A stretch of 64,000 nucleotides of DNA. Source: Kiloniella spongiae. Its GTDB lineage: Bacteria; Pseudomonadota; Alphaproteobacteria; Kiloniellales; Kiloniellaceae. Each line of letters opens with the position of its first letter. Position 1 is the stretch's first letter. Below, piece after piece: positions 1 to 8,513 of this stretch. The position numbers and the translations under genes were made by a program. The DNA is taken from the NCBI RefSeq assembly GCF_001026905.1, contig NZ_LAQL01000006.1, forward strand, positions 429,300 to 493,299, written 5' to 3'. The notes under the pieces were generated by a model. That model ran no database searches. It worked only from the letters and a program-made list of their open reading frames with translations, and was not told the origin of the DNA.

Positions 1-169
1 ATCGGCTTTCACCGAAACGCTGGTACATAAGAACAACGGCACCATTTGTTAGGTTGCTCTCAACAACTGTGTCAATGCTCTGTGCCGAAGTTGTTTTCTG
101 AAAGCTGATGATGCCTATGATAACGGTAAGCATATGGAAAAATAAATGAAAGCGTTTCAATTTAAACAT
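1..169 (-). CDS. Polysaccharide deacetylase family protein, N-terminus (runs off the left edge)
   Basis: Reading leftward from an ATG at 169 gives 56 residues before the window ends. An in-frame stop lies three codons upstream, so this is the natural start. The N-terminus has basic residues (FKLKRF) followed by a hydrophobic stretch and a plausible cleavage site after TSA, which is a signal peptide. It is followed by GAVVLMYQRFGES, which resembles the opening strand of NodB-type polysaccharide deacetylases (usually VVLMYHRFG). Such enzymes remove N- or O-acetyl groups from extracellular or cell-wall glycans. The usual His of MYHR is Gln here. The gene is divergent from tsaB. The assignment rests on one motif. 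Confidence 0.6.
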   Translation of the reverse strand, partial: MFKLKRFHLFFHMLTVIIGIISFQKTTSAQSIDTVVESNLTNGAVVLMYQRFGESR

Positions 170-364
170 AGCGCGCTATTTCTAATTCTTTGTCTGTCAG
201 TGTTGCGTCAATACTGGCCTCTGGTTTGGCGCAATATCATTAAGGCATCATTAACGATTGTCTTTAATTGTAACAAAGCTGGATCGCGGATATAAGCCAT
301 AATGTTGTTTTGCCTAAGCTATGGGCTAAGTTAACCTGGGTGTCAAAGGGATGATTTCGCGATA

Positions 365-1066
365 ATGCGTGCTGATAATTCACTGTTACTTGGTTTGGAT
401 ACAGCCGGATCTTCTTGCTCCGTTGCGATTATGAGCAAGGGGCAAGTGCTTGCTTCCCGAGTGGAGATCATGCGACGTGGTCAGTCTGAACGTCTTTTGC
501 CGATTGTGCAGGATCTTTTGGATGAAACCGGAAAAGACCTGATGGATATGGATGGATTTGCCGTCACAACAGGTCCGGGCGGTTTTACGGGGGTTCGAAT
601 TGGTCTCGCAACGGCTCAGGGTTTTGCCCTTGCTTGTAACAAGCCACTTGTGGGGGTAAATAATTTTGAAGTACTGGCACGTGGTGTACCTGCGGCTGAA
701 AAGACCGATGAGCCACAAGTTGTTGTTATAATTGATGCCAAGCGTGCGGATTTATTTGTACAAGCCTTTGATTCAAATTTGATGCCTTTGACGGAACCCT
801 TTGCTGTACTTCCTGAAAATCTGAGCGATAAACTGTCTGGTGATAATTTGCTGTTGGTTGGGGATGGTGCTGATCAGGTATCTGAAGATTTGAAGGTTAC
901 GGGGCGTTCAATCAGCTTCTCTAAAGCTTCTGCAAACGCAGATGCTGGGAATTTATTATCGTGCGCTTTGGAGCAGCAACTTTTTGATAGAGAAAATCAA
1001 CCTGTTGAGCCGTTGTATCTGCGGGCGCCAGATGTTTCCTTGCCTAAAGATAAGACAACATTCTAG
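365..1066 (+). CDS. tsaB: TsaB, tRNA t6A37 biosynthesis partner protein
   Basis: This 233-aa protein matches TsaB in length and opening motif (LLLGLDTAGSSCSVAI), followed by the TTGPGGFTGVRIGLATAQGFA segment typical of the family. TsaB is a catalytically inactive ASKHA-fold paralogue of TsaD. With TsaD and TsaE it transfers the threonylcarbamoyl group to A37 of ANN-decoding tRNAs in the cytosol. The next gene is rimI, six bases further on, which is the common proteobacterial tsaB-rimI arrangement. The region from 170 to 364 separates it from the divergent deacetylase gene and must hold both promoters. Confidence 0.93.
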   Translation: MRADNSLLLGLDTAGSSCSVAIMSKGQVLASRVEIMRRGQSERLLPIVQDLLDETGKDLMDMDGFAVTTGPGGFTGVRIGLATAQGFALACNKPLVGVNNFEVLARGVPAAEKTDEPQVVVIIDAKRADLFVQAFDSNLMPLTEPFAVLPENLSDKLSGDNLLLVGDGADQVSEDLKVTGRSISFSKASANADAGNLLSCALEQQLFDRENQPVEPLYLRAPDVSLPKDKTTF

Positions 1067-1074
1067 ATAATGTG

Positions 1075-1533
1075 ATGAGCAGTTCTGAAGACATAATTCA
1101 GTGCGGTATTGAGCATGCGGACCTGCTGGCTGAAATGCATTCGAGGTCATTTCCTGCTTCTGCGTGGAAGGCGAAAGATATTTCAGCAATACTTGTTCAG
1201 AAAACGAATAGTGGTTTTATCTATTGTCGAGATGAAAATCCGGTCGGTTTTATTCTTTGGCAAGAAGTTGTTGGTGAAGCTGAAGTATTGACTTTTTGTG
1301 TTGATCCAAGTTTTCGAGGCCTAGGGTTTTCAAAAGAAATAATTTTCAAGATGTTTGAATATTTTCATCAAGCATTTGTAAAAAAGGTATTTTTAGAAGT
1401 TTCCGAGGAAAATATTATTGCGATTTCACTTTATCGAGTGATGGGTTTTAATGAAATTGCGCGGAGATCCAAATACTACCACAAATCTGATGGAACAGCT
1501 GTTGATGCAGTTGTTATGTCTGTGGATATTTAA
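1075..1533 (+). CDS. rimI: RimI-like ribosomal protein alanine N-acetyltransferase
   Basis: GNAT-fold acetyltransferase of about 152 aa. The acetyl-CoA binding region is visible as VLTFCVDPSFRGLGFSKEII, a V-x-P-x-x-R-G-x-G motif A, and the C-terminal part SLYRVMGFNEIARRSKYY is typical of RimI. In Escherichia coli RimI acetylates the N-terminal alanine of ribosomal protein S18. Start ATG 1075 is used; a GTG one codon upstream (1072) is equally possible. The gene lies directly behind tsaB, probably in the same transcript. Its codons are more AT-rich than those of tsaB. A broader protein N-acetyltransferase role cannot be excluded. Confidence 0.85.
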   Translation: MSSSEDIIQCGIEHADLLAEMHSRSFPASAWKAKDISAILVQKTNSGFIYCRDENPVGFILWQEVVGEAEVLTFCVDPSFRGLGFSKEIIFKMFEYFHQAFVKKVFLEVSEENIIAISLYRVMGFNEIARRSKYYHKSDGTAVDAVVMSVDI

Positions 1534-1699
1534 AGCATCTTATAAAATCTTAGCATAGATATGGTATTCATAAATATTTTATGCGAACTAACTTGAAAGT
1601 TACATAAAATAACTTTAATTCACTTACTGGTATGTTATGAGTTAAATAATATTTTGATGATTATAAGATAACTTTGTATTGGGAAAGAACAGTCATACT

Positions 1700-2113
1700 A
1701 TGTCTGAAGATAACTCCTCATTAGAATTAGTAGAGCTTACAACTAGTCTTGTTTCTGCACATGTTTCCAACAATTCTGTTGCAATGTCAGATTTGCCTCA
1801 ATTAATTCGCGAGGTATATGGCACCCTGTCTACCCTGGGGCATGAAGAGAAAAAAGAGCCTGAACGGCCAACACCAGCTGTATCCATTAAAAAATCTATT
1901 ACGCCGGAATTTATCGTCTGCCTTGAAGATGGTAAAAAACTCAAGATGCTTAAACGTCATTTGAAAACAGCTTACAACATGACACCCGAAGAATACCGTG
2001 AGCGTTGGGGCCTGCCACAAGATTATCCAATGGTTGCGCCAAACTATGCGAAACAACGTAGTTCTTTGGCGAAGCAGATTGGTCTGGGGACAAAAGCAAA
2101 CAGAACAAAGTAA
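1700..2113 (+). CDS. mucR: MucR/Ros family zinc-finger transcriptional regulator
   Basis: The protein contains the alphaproteobacterial Ros/MucR signature: ITPEFIVCLEDGKKLKMLKRH with a C2H2-type finger (Cys then His-x-n-His), then YNMTPEEYRERWGLPQDYP and MVAPNYAKQRSSLAKQIGLG. MucR proteins are H-NS-like global silencers that bind AT-rich promoters and control exopolysaccharide, motility and cell-cycle genes. ATG 1700 is chosen because it begins the usual MSE-type N-terminus; a TTG at 1679 in frame is a weaker alternative. The 166 bases upstream are strongly AT-rich, which suits MucR self-binding. A clear intrinsic terminator follows. Confidence 0.93.
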   Translation: MSEDNSSLELVELTTSLVSAHVSNNSVAMSDLPQLIREVYGTLSTLGHEEKKEPERPTPAVSIKKSITPEFIVCLEDGKKLKMLKRHLKTAYNMTPEEYRERWGLPQDYPMVAPNYAKQRSSLAKQIGLGTKANRTK

Positions 2114-2140
2114 TCAAATTTCTTTGAACTGATATGTCTT

Positions 2141-2179
2141 AAAAAATGCGCTATCGGGCTTTTCTCGGTAGCGCATTTT
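2141..2179 (+). terminator. Intrinsic terminator after mucR
   Basis: An inverted repeat (AAATGCGCTA on the left, TAGCGCATTT on the right, around a CGGGCTTTTCTCG centre) is flanked by A and T tracts. It lies 28 bases behind the mucR stop and before fur, so it separates the two transcripts and may work in both directions. Confidence 0.85.
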
Positions 2180-2240
2180 GTGTAAATTAGAATTATTCAA
2201 AAAAGTAACCGTATCCATTAACGACGATTTCAGGGTAATT

Positions 2241-2663
2241 ATGGCATCAAAACTGGAAGTTCTTTGTGCTGAAAAAGGTCTGAAGATGACCGAACAGCGA
2301 AGAGTTATTGCAAGGGTTCTTTCTGATTCTACAGATCACCCTGATGTGGAGCAGGTCTACCACCGTGCTTCCAAATTGGACTCGAAGATTTCTATCGCGA
2401 CAGTTTATCGAACAGTAAAACTGTTTGAAGAAGCGAATATTCTGGAACGCCATGATTTTGGCGATGGACGCGCCCGTTACGAAGAGGCGACGGAGCAGGT
2501 TCATGATCATTTGATTGATGTGAATTCTGGTGAGGTTCTTGAATTTACGGATGCTGAGATTCATGAAATGCTGAGCAAAATGGCGCAAAATCTTGGTTAT
2601 CGCCTGATTGATCACCGTCTTGAACTTTATGCTGTTCGTGAAGGCTGTAGTGCAATAAAATAG
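2241..2663 (+). CDS. fur: Fur family metalloregulator (Fur/Mur type)
   Basis: Ferric uptake regulator family protein. The winged-helix DNA-binding part has MTEQRRVIARVLSDSTDHPDVEQVY and ISIATVYRTVKLFEEANILERHDFG. The dimerization part has VHDHLIDVNSGEVLEF and YRLIDHRLELYAV, as in alphaproteobacterial Fur/Mur. There is no C-terminal CxxC pair for a structural zinc, which is normal for this branch. Start ATG 2241 gives the usual length of about 140 aa; an in-frame upstream extension to 2178 would run into the mucR terminator. In many alphaproteobacteria this protein senses manganese or iron while Irr (present at 31727) handles haem-linked iron control. Confidence 0.88.
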   Translation: MASKLEVLCAEKGLKMTEQRRVIARVLSDSTDHPDVEQVYHRASKLDSKISIATVYRTVKLFEEANILERHDFGDGRARYEEATEQVHDHLIDVNSGEVLEFTDAEIHEMLSKMAQNLGYRLIDHRLELYAVREGCSAIK

Positions 2664-2733
2664 ACACAATTTTCTGGCACAGTCCTCGCCATGTTTAAAT
2701 TCGCCATGTTTATTTCCAGGGAACACGCTGAGC

Positions 2734-3552
2734 ATGAATGAGGGTACTTCACGACCCGTCGATGTAACTGCGGGACAACTGACGATCCGCTTAGCCGAGA
2801 GCGAGCGGGAAGTTTTGGCCGCGCAAAATCTGCGATATAATATTTTTTATCGCGAGAACTCTGCTCAACCAACACCAGAGATGGAAGCTGAGAGTCGGGA
2901 CTTTGACAGCTTTGATCCCTTCTGTGATCACTTGCTTGTTTTCGATAATGATCGGGGAACGGGACCTGAGGCTGTTGTTGGCACCTATCGCGTGATGCGC
3001 CGTGAAGGTGCGAAAAAACGTGGACAGTTCTATTCTGTTGATGAATTCAATCTGGAAAAATTACTGAATTTTGATGGTGAAATCCTCGAGCTAGGGCGGT
3101 CCTGTATTGACCAGGAATACCGACGAGGTTCGACAATGCAGCTTTTGTGGCGCGGTATTGCCCAGTATGTCTTTACCTATGACATTCGCTATATGTTTGG
3201 TTGCGCAAGTTTGCACGGAATTGATCCAGAGCAGATGAAGCTGCCTTTGTCGTATCTCTATCACAATCATTTGGCTGATACCGACATTCGCCCCAAAGCG
3301 CTGCCGGAAAGATTTAGTTCGATGAATCTTATGCCGGCGGATCAGATTGATCCTAAGGCAGCGATTAAAGAGTTACCGCCTTTGATTAAAGGGTATCTCA
3401 GGCTTGGTGGTGTTATCGGGGATGGTGCCGTGATTGATGAACAATTTGGCACCACGGATGTTTGTGTGATTGTTGAAACAAGCCGAGTAACAGACAAATA
3501 TTATAAACACTATCGTCGTGAAACGGACAATACAGCACAACAGGTAGCGTGA
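2734..3552 (+). CDS. olsB: OlsB-like L-ornithine N-alpha-acyltransferase
   Basis: A 272-aa GNAT-related acyltransferase of the hemolysin-like/OlsB family. Visible hallmarks are LRYNIFYRE near the N-terminus, a VVGTYRVMRRE core, and LELGRSCIDQEYRRGSTMQLLW, which carries the acyl-ACP handling region. OlsB transfers a 3-hydroxyacyl chain from ACP to ornithine, giving lyso-ornithine lipid, a phosphorus-free membrane lipid precursor. The O-acyltransferase olsA follows one base later, so the pair forms the complete two-step pathway. The start lies 70 bases after fur, with no terminator visible between them. Confidence 0.88.
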   Translation: MNEGTSRPVDVTAGQLTIRLAESEREVLAAQNLRYNIFYRENSAQPTPEMEAESRDFDSFDPFCDHLLVFDNDRGTGPEAVVGTYRVMRREGAKKRGQFYSVDEFNLEKLLNFDGEILELGRSCIDQEYRRGSTMQLLWRGIAQYVFTYDIRYMFGCASLHGIDPEQMKLPLSYLYHNHLADTDIRPKALPERFSSMNLMPADQIDPKAAIKELPPLIKGYLRLGGVIGDGAVIDEQFGTTDVCVIVETSRVTDKYYKHYRRETDNTAQQVA

Positions 3553-3553
3553 T

Positions 3554-4390
3554 ATGTCGGACATCGCTGTAGCTTCTGGTTTGGGATCTGATTTAAGGGC
3601 CTCTTGCCGATTGGTTGTGTATGTCCTTTTCACCTTGGCTTTGATGCCTTTGCAGCTTTTGCTTTTGCTTTTGCGTTTGCCTGGGCGTTATAAGTTGCCT
3701 TTGTGGTATCATAATGCGACTTGTTTTTTGAATGGTATCAAGGTCGTTACGCGGGGGCAGCAAAGTACGCGTCAGCCGACGCTCTATGTATCCAATCATG
3801 TGTCTTATCTGGATATTTCTGTCCTAGGTGGTTTGATTGACGGGCATTTTGTTGCAAAGTCGGAGGTTGGTAACTGGCCGTTTTTTGGGTGGCTTGCCAA
3901 GTTATCTGGCACTGTTTTTATTCAGCGTCGTCAGCATAAATCCAGCGAAAGCCGTGATAACATGGCAAAACGGCTTGGAAACGGGCGTGATTTGATTTTA
4001 TTTCCCGAGGGAACATCAAGCGACGGTACGCGAGTATTGCCTTTTAAATCGGCTCTCTTTTCAGTTGCTCAAATCTCAGAAAACGATAGCCCCTTGCTGG
4101 TTCAGCCAATCTCTATTACATACACCCGGTTGGATGGTATGCCGATGGGCCGATTATGGCGCCCTTTTTATGCTTGGTATGGTGATATGGAATTGCCCGG
4201 GCATTTATGGCATGCGCTGGCGATGGGGATTTTGACTGTAGAGGTTGAATTTCTGGAGCCAGTAGAGGCGAGTTCCTTCGCTAATCGGAAAGACATGGCC
4301 AGTCATTGTCATAAGGCAGTGTCCGGTGGTGTTTCTGATGCTCTGGGCGGGCGGCGATTAGAGATAGCTTCAAATCCCAACACATGGTAA
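3554..4390 (+). CDS. olsA: OlsA-like lyso-ornithine lipid O-acyltransferase (PlsC family)
   Basis: PlsC-fold acyltransferase of 278 aa. It has an N-terminal membrane helix (VVYVLFTLALMPLQLLLLLL) and the four PlsC blocks: SNHVSYLDISVLG (HX4D-like NHxxYxD), GTVFIQRR, FPEGTSSDG and LVQPISITYTR. It esterifies the hydroxyl of lyso-ornithine lipid with a second fatty acid at the inner membrane. Immediate coupling to olsB (one-base gap) supports this over 1-acylglycerol-3-phosphate acyltransferase, although PlsC family members can be bifunctional. Confidence 0.85.
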   Translation: MSDIAVASGLGSDLRASCRLVVYVLFTLALMPLQLLLLLLRLPGRYKLPLWYHNATCFLNGIKVVTRGQQSTRQPTLYVSNHVSYLDISVLGGLIDGHFVAKSEVGNWPFFGWLAKLSGTVFIQRRQHKSSESRDNMAKRLGNGRDLILFPEGTSSDGTRVLPFKSALFSVAQISENDSPLLVQPISITYTRLDGMPMGRLWRPFYAWYGDMELPGHLWHALAMGILTVEVEFLEPVEASSFANRKDMASHCHKAVSGGVSDALGGRRLEIASNPNTW

Positions 4391-4450
4391 TTTAACAAGG
4401 TATCAGAACGGTTTGCTTATGAATGTAACCGAAAATGATGCTAGGCTGAA

Positions 4451-5869
4451 TTGGTAATTACGTTGGCGAAAAAGCTTTATATTAAGACCTATGGCTGTCA
4501 AATGAACGTCTATGATACGGTTCGTATGACGGATGTTCTGGCTCCACTGGGATATAAAACTGTGGATAGCCCGGATGTGGCGGACATGGTTATCCTCAAT
4601 ACTTGTCATATTCGTGAAAAAGCTTCTGAGAAGGTTTTTTCTGAACTTGGACAGCTAAAACGACTCAAAGAAAAGCGCGAATCCAATGGCGATCGCATGC
4701 TCATTGGGGTTGCTGGCTGTGTGGCGCAGGCTGAAGGTGAAGAGATTTTACGCCGTGCGAAACAGGTCGATATGGTGTTTGGTCCGCAAACTTATCACCG
4801 TTTGCCGGAAATGGTCACCAAGGCGCTGGGTAATACCTCTGGCCGGGGAATTTCCGATACAGATTTCCCCGTAGAATCCAAATTTGATTTTCTGCCTGAA
4901 GAAAGCCAGACGCATGGTCCTTCTGCTTTCCTTTCTGTTCAGGAAGGTTGTGACAAATTCTGTACTTTCTGCGTTGTTCCCTACACCCGTGGTGCAGAAT
5001 TTTCGCGTCCGGTAACTGCGATTATTGATGAAGCCAAGCGTTTGGTTGCCAATGGAACCCGTGAGATTACCCTTCTTGGACAAAATGTGAACGGCTTTCA
5101 CGGCGAAGCAGCAGACGGCAAAACGTGGCGTTTGGGAAGGTTACTTAGAGAACTCGCAGAAGTCGATGGTATTGAACGTCTTCGGTATATAACATCTCAT
5201 CCGAACGATATGGATGACGAGCTTATCGCAACCCATCGCGATCTTTCAGAATTAATGCCGTATCTTCATTTGCCAATCCAAAGTGGTTCTGACCGCATCT
5301 TGGAGATGATGAATCGCAAACACACAGGTGATGAATATCGCCGGGTGATTGATAAGCTTCGCGATGTTTGTCCTGAACTGGCTCTGTCTTCTGACTTTAT
5401 TGTTGGCTTCCCCGGCGAAAGTGATCAGGACTTTGCAGATACGCTACGTCTGGTTACGGATATTAATTATGCCCAGGCCTATTCTTTCAAATACAGCCCG
5501 CGTCCAGGAACGCCTGCTGCTGGGATTGATGCCCAGGTTCCAGAGGACATTAAGTCAAAACGTCTGGCTATGCTGCAGGAACTTTTGAATGCACAACAAA
5601 TGGCATTTAACCAGAGCATGATCGGGAAGACACTTTCTGTTCTGGTTGAGCGTAAAGGCCGTGAAGTTGGTCAGTTGGGCGGACGTAGTCCTTATATGCA
5701 ATCTGTTTTTGTGCAAGCACCAGAACGCTTAATGGGGCAAATTGTTGATGTCAAAATTGAAACAGCAAAACCAAATTCTTTAACAGGTTCAGTAGTAACA
5801 GGTGACTTTGGCGTTTTTGACGCGCATAATATAGAACATGCACAAGCCGGAATGGAGGGACGCATTTGA
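4451..5869 (+). CDS. miaB: MiaB tRNA-2-methylthio-N6-isopentenyladenosine synthase
   Basis: Radical-SAM methylthiotransferase of 472 aa. The N-terminal domain has the three cluster cysteines C16 (YGCQMN), C52 (NTCHIREKA) and C90 (AGCVAQAEG). The radical-SAM CxxxCxxC is C167, C171, C174. A C-terminal TRAM domain follows. It methylthiolates isopentenyl-A37 of tRNAs. No ATG is available in frame: TTG 4451 follows an AGG at 4442-4445, and TTG 4463 is an alternative, so the exact start is unsure. The stop overlaps the phoH start by four bases. Confidence 0.95.
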   Translation: MVITLAKKLYIKTYGCQMNVYDTVRMTDVLAPLGYKTVDSPDVADMVILNTCHIREKASEKVFSELGQLKRLKEKRESNGDRMLIGVAGCVAQAEGEEILRRAKQVDMVFGPQTYHRLPEMVTKALGNTSGRGISDTDFPVESKFDFLPEESQTHGPSAFLSVQEGCDKFCTFCVVPYTRGAEFSRPVTAIIDEAKRLVANGTREITLLGQNVNGFHGEAADGKTWRLGRLLRELAEVDGIERLRYITSHPNDMDDELIATHRDLSELMPYLHLPIQSGSDRILEMMNRKHTGDEYRRVIDKLRDVCPELALSSDFIVGFPGESDQDFADTLRLVTDINYAQAYSFKYSPRPGTPAAGIDAQVPEDIKSKRLAMLQELLNAQQMAFNQSMIGKTLSVLVERKGREVGQLGGRSPYMQSVFVQAPERLMGQIVDVKIETAKPNSLTGSVVTGDFGVFDAHNIEHAQAGMEGRI

Positions 5870-6909
5870 CAGCCAGAGCTCGTAACGGACAAGCCGCCCG
5901 TGGTGCACGGCAGAATAAATTAATTGAGTTTGATGATAATAGCCTTCTTCCCATGCTTTATGGGGAACATGATCAGCATCTTGTTCGATTGGAACAGCAC
6001 CTTGATGTGGATCTCGCATCGCGCGGAAATCAAGTATCAATAAGCGGTAATAAAGATTCTGTAGCGACAGCAAAGGTTGTTTTAAAAGCATTGTACGAAC
6101 GATTGCAAAAAGGTCTGGATGTCGGGGATGGCGAAGTTGATGCCGTTGTTCGCATGGCGCAAATCACACCGGATGTTGAAGAAACCGAAAAGGCGGTTGA
6201 ATCAACGCACGGTGATGAGTTAGCAATTGTTACGCGTAAAAGACGGCTGAACCCACGGTCTCCCGGACAGGCTGCTTATATTAAAGCAATGCAACGTCAC
6301 GAGTTGGTGTTCGGTGTTGGACCCGCTGGGACGGGGAAAACTTATATGGCGGTCGCCTATGGGGTTTCTCTTCTACTAAATGGGGATGTTGAACGGATTA
6401 TCCTCTCTCGCCCTGCTGTTGAGGCCGGGGAGCGTCTGGGTTTTTTGCCGGGTGATATGAAAGATAAGGTCGATCCCTATCTTCGTCCGCTTTATGACGC
6501 TTTGCACGATATGCTGCCGTCTGATCAGGTGATGAGCCGGTTGGAAAATGGTGAGATTGAGATTGCTCCCCTTGCCTTTATGCGGGGGCGAACACTATCG
6601 AATGCCTTTGTTATTCTTGATGAGGCGCAAAATACGACCCCTGTGCAGATGAAGATGTTTCTGACTCGACTTGGGGAGCGTTCCCGTATGGTGGTGACTG
6701 GTGATATGTCGCAGGTGGATTTGCCAAAAGGGCAATTATCCGGACTTCGGGATGCATCTTACACACTAGCGAAGTTGGATGAGGTTGGCTTCGTTCAGTT
6801 TGCGCATGCAGATATCGTTCGTCATGAACTGGTGACGAAAATTGTACGTGCCTATGATAATCGTCATAACAAGGGCGATGCAGAAGAAAGAGATTTCTTT
6901 GATGGCTAA
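5866..6909 (+). CDS. ybeZ: PhoH-like ATPase (YbeZ)
   Basis: A 347-aa PhoH family protein. It has an N-terminal small KH-like region ([22 protein letters not shown]), then a P-loop ATPase with Walker [12 protein letters not shown] and Walker [11 protein letters not shown], and the family block [19 protein letters not shown]. PhoH/YbeZ proteins act with the RNase YbeY in rRNA maturation and ribosome quality control. The TTG start sits inside the miaB stop (TTGA overlap), so translation is coupled. ybeY follows, which is the standard miaB-ybeZ-ybeY-corC-lnt order. Confidence 0.93.
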   Translation: MTARARNGQAARGARQNKLIEFDDNSLLPMLYGEHDQHLVRLEQHLDVDLASRGNQVSISGNKDSVATAKVVLKALYERLQKGLDVGDGEVDAVVRMAQITPDVEETEKAVESTHGDELAIVTRKRRLNPRSPGQAAYIKAMQRHELVFGVGPAGTGKTYMAVAYGVSLLLNGDVERIILSRPAVEAGERLGFLPGDMKDKVDPYLRPLYDALHDMLPSDQVMSRLENGEIEIAPLAFMRGRTLSNAFVILDEAQNTTPVQMKMFLTRLGERSRMVVTGDMSQVDLPKGQLSGLRDASYTLAKLDEVGFVQFAHADIVRHELVTKIVRAYDNRHNKGDAEERDFFDG

Positions 6910-6947
6910 TAAGCCAACGAACAACTTGATTTCAAAGGTTCGGAGAA

Positions 6948-7574
6948 GTGTCTGATCTCATCATGACCGAAGCTATGGAGCGCTCTTTGAGCAATGAAGG
7001 CGCTTCCTTTATGTCTTCGGGATTCGAGGTTGCTGTCGAGCTTAGAGAACCTCTGTGGGATGATAGGCTTCCTCACCATCAGGCGCTTATTCATCGGGCC
7101 GTGATTGCCTCTTATGTTCTTGCAGGATTTTCTGCTGAACCTTCTTCCTCAGATGTGACGTTAATTTCGGAAGCGGAATTATCTGTTGTCTTGGCAAATG
7201 ATCCTTCCGTTCAGGCTTTAAACAAAGAATATCGTGGTAAGGACAAGCCAACAAATGTGCTGTCTTTCTCGACTTTAGACGACCCGGATGAAGCGGATCT
7301 TGCCTCTCAACGCGGTGTTTTGCCTCTTGGAGACATCGTTTTATCTTTGGAAACCTTGATTTTAGAGGCGAATGAGCAATCTAAAAGACTGGAAGATCAT
7401 TTTACACATCTTTTGGTGCATGGTGTTTTACACTTACTGGGGTATGATCATATTGAAGACGATGATGCGCTTGAGATGGAAGGGCTTGAGGTAGAGATTT
7501 TGAATAGGCTAGGCGTTGAAAACCCTTATGAACTCGGTGACGAGCGACGTGTTGAGGGTGCGATAGATGAGTGA
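6948..7574 (+). CDS. ybeY: YbeY endoribonuclease / rRNA maturation factor
   Basis: A 208-aa protein with the diagnostic metal-binding motif HGVLHLLGYDH (HxxxHxxxxxH) and the preceding LPLGDIVLS and YRGKDKPTNVLSF blocks of UPF0054/YbeY. It is a zinc-dependent single-strand RNase needed for 16S rRNA 3'-end processing and 70S quality control. It has an N-terminal extension of about 50 residues relative to E. coli. GTG 6948 has a reasonably spaced AAAGG; ATG 6963 is a possible alternative start. The 3' end overlaps corC by eight bases. Confidence 0.93.
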   Translation: MSDLIMTEAMERSLSNEGASFMSSGFEVAVELREPLWDDRLPHHQALIHRAVIASYVLAGFSAEPSSSDVTLISEAELSVVLANDPSVQALNKEYRGKDKPTNVLSFSTLDDPDEADLASQRGVLPLGDIVLSLETLILEANEQSKRLEDHFTHLLVHGVLHLLGYDHIEDDDALEMEGLEVEILNRLGVENPYELGDERRVEGAIDE

Positions 7575-8508
7575 AATATCAGGTAATAGTAAATCGCTGC
7601 GTGACCAGGATGCAGAGGCATCGTCGCGCGGCGGAATATGGAACTGGTTAACACGTAGCTTTGGGTTCAAGAATGGCGATTCTAGTCTTCGCGAGACGAT
7701 GGAAGAGATCATTGAGGAAATCGAAGGCAGTGAAGACGAAGCGGCGTCGTCTACGCCGATCGGTGAGGACGAGCGTATTATGCTCGGTAATATCCTCAAG
7801 CTCCGCCATCTGACGTGTTCTGATGTCATGGTGCCCCGCGCTGATATTATCGCTGTGGATCTGGATACATCTATTGGTGATCTCATTGATATGATGAGCC
7901 GCGCAGGCCATTCTCGGCTACCGGTCTTCCGTGAAACATTGGACGACGTCATTGGCATGGTTCATATCAAGGACGTTTTGGAATATTCAAAAGGTGCCCG
8001 TAACCCCAATCTTGCGAGTATTGTCCGCCGAGTCTTGATCATTGCCCCTTCTATGCGGGCCATTGACTTGCTTTTGGAGATGCGCATGTCGCGCGTCCAT
8101 ATGGCTTTGATTGTTGATGAGTTCGGTGGAATTGATGGCCTCGTAACCATCGAAGATTTGGTCGAAGAAATCGTAGGTGAAATTGAGGACGAGCATGATA
8201 CGGACGAAGGACCGCGGTTGTATCCACGTCCGGATGGTTCGTTTATTGCAGATGCGCGCTGTCCAATTGGTGAGTTGGAAGAGAAAATTGGTCCCATTTT
8301 GACAGATGAAGAACGCGACGAAGACATTGATACGCTCGGGGGCGTTATTTTCTGGCTCGCAGATCGTGTGCCGGCAAGGGGCGAGTTGATCGAACACGAG
8401 GAAACCGGGGTTATGTTCGAAGTGCTGGAGGCAGATCCTCGTAGAATCAAGCGCCTGAAAGTGTGGAAGAACACGGTAACAGATAGCGAAGAACAAAAAG
8501 AAGGCTAG
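7567..8508 (+). CDS. corC: CorC/HlyC family CBS-domain protein
   Basis: A 313-aa cytosolic CBS-pair protein. The first CBS has VMVPRADIIAVDLDTSIGDLIDMM and HSRLPVFRETLDDVIGMVHIKDVL, the second has MALIVDEFGGIDGLVTIEDLVEEIVGEI, and a C-terminal CorC_HlyC transporter-associated domain ends in DPRRIKRLKVW. There are no membrane segments. Homologues are linked to magnesium/cobalt efflux, but the biochemical role is not firm. The gene overlaps ybeY and is five bases ahead of lnt, so all are one operon. Confidence 0.9.
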   Translation: MSEISGNSKSLRDQDAEASSRGGIWNWLTRSFGFKNGDSSLRETMEEIIEEIEGSEDEAASSTPIGEDERIMLGNILKLRHLTCSDVMVPRADIIAVDLDTSIGDLIDMMSRAGHSRLPVFRETLDDVIGMVHIKDVLEYSKGARNPNLASIVRRVLIIAPSMRAIDLLLEMRMSRVHMALIVDEFGGIDGLVTIEDLVEEIVGEIEDEHDTDEGPRLYPRPDGSFIADARCPIGELEEKIGPILTDEERDEDIDTLGGVIFWLADRVPARGELIEHEETGVMFEVLEADPRRIKRLKVWKNTVTDSEEQKEG

Positions 8509-8513
8509 CTGGT

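Noticed and set aside
7509..8496. Antisense frames of up to 170 codons opposite corC
   Set aside because: They mirror the acidic codons of corC, and show no domain and no start signals.
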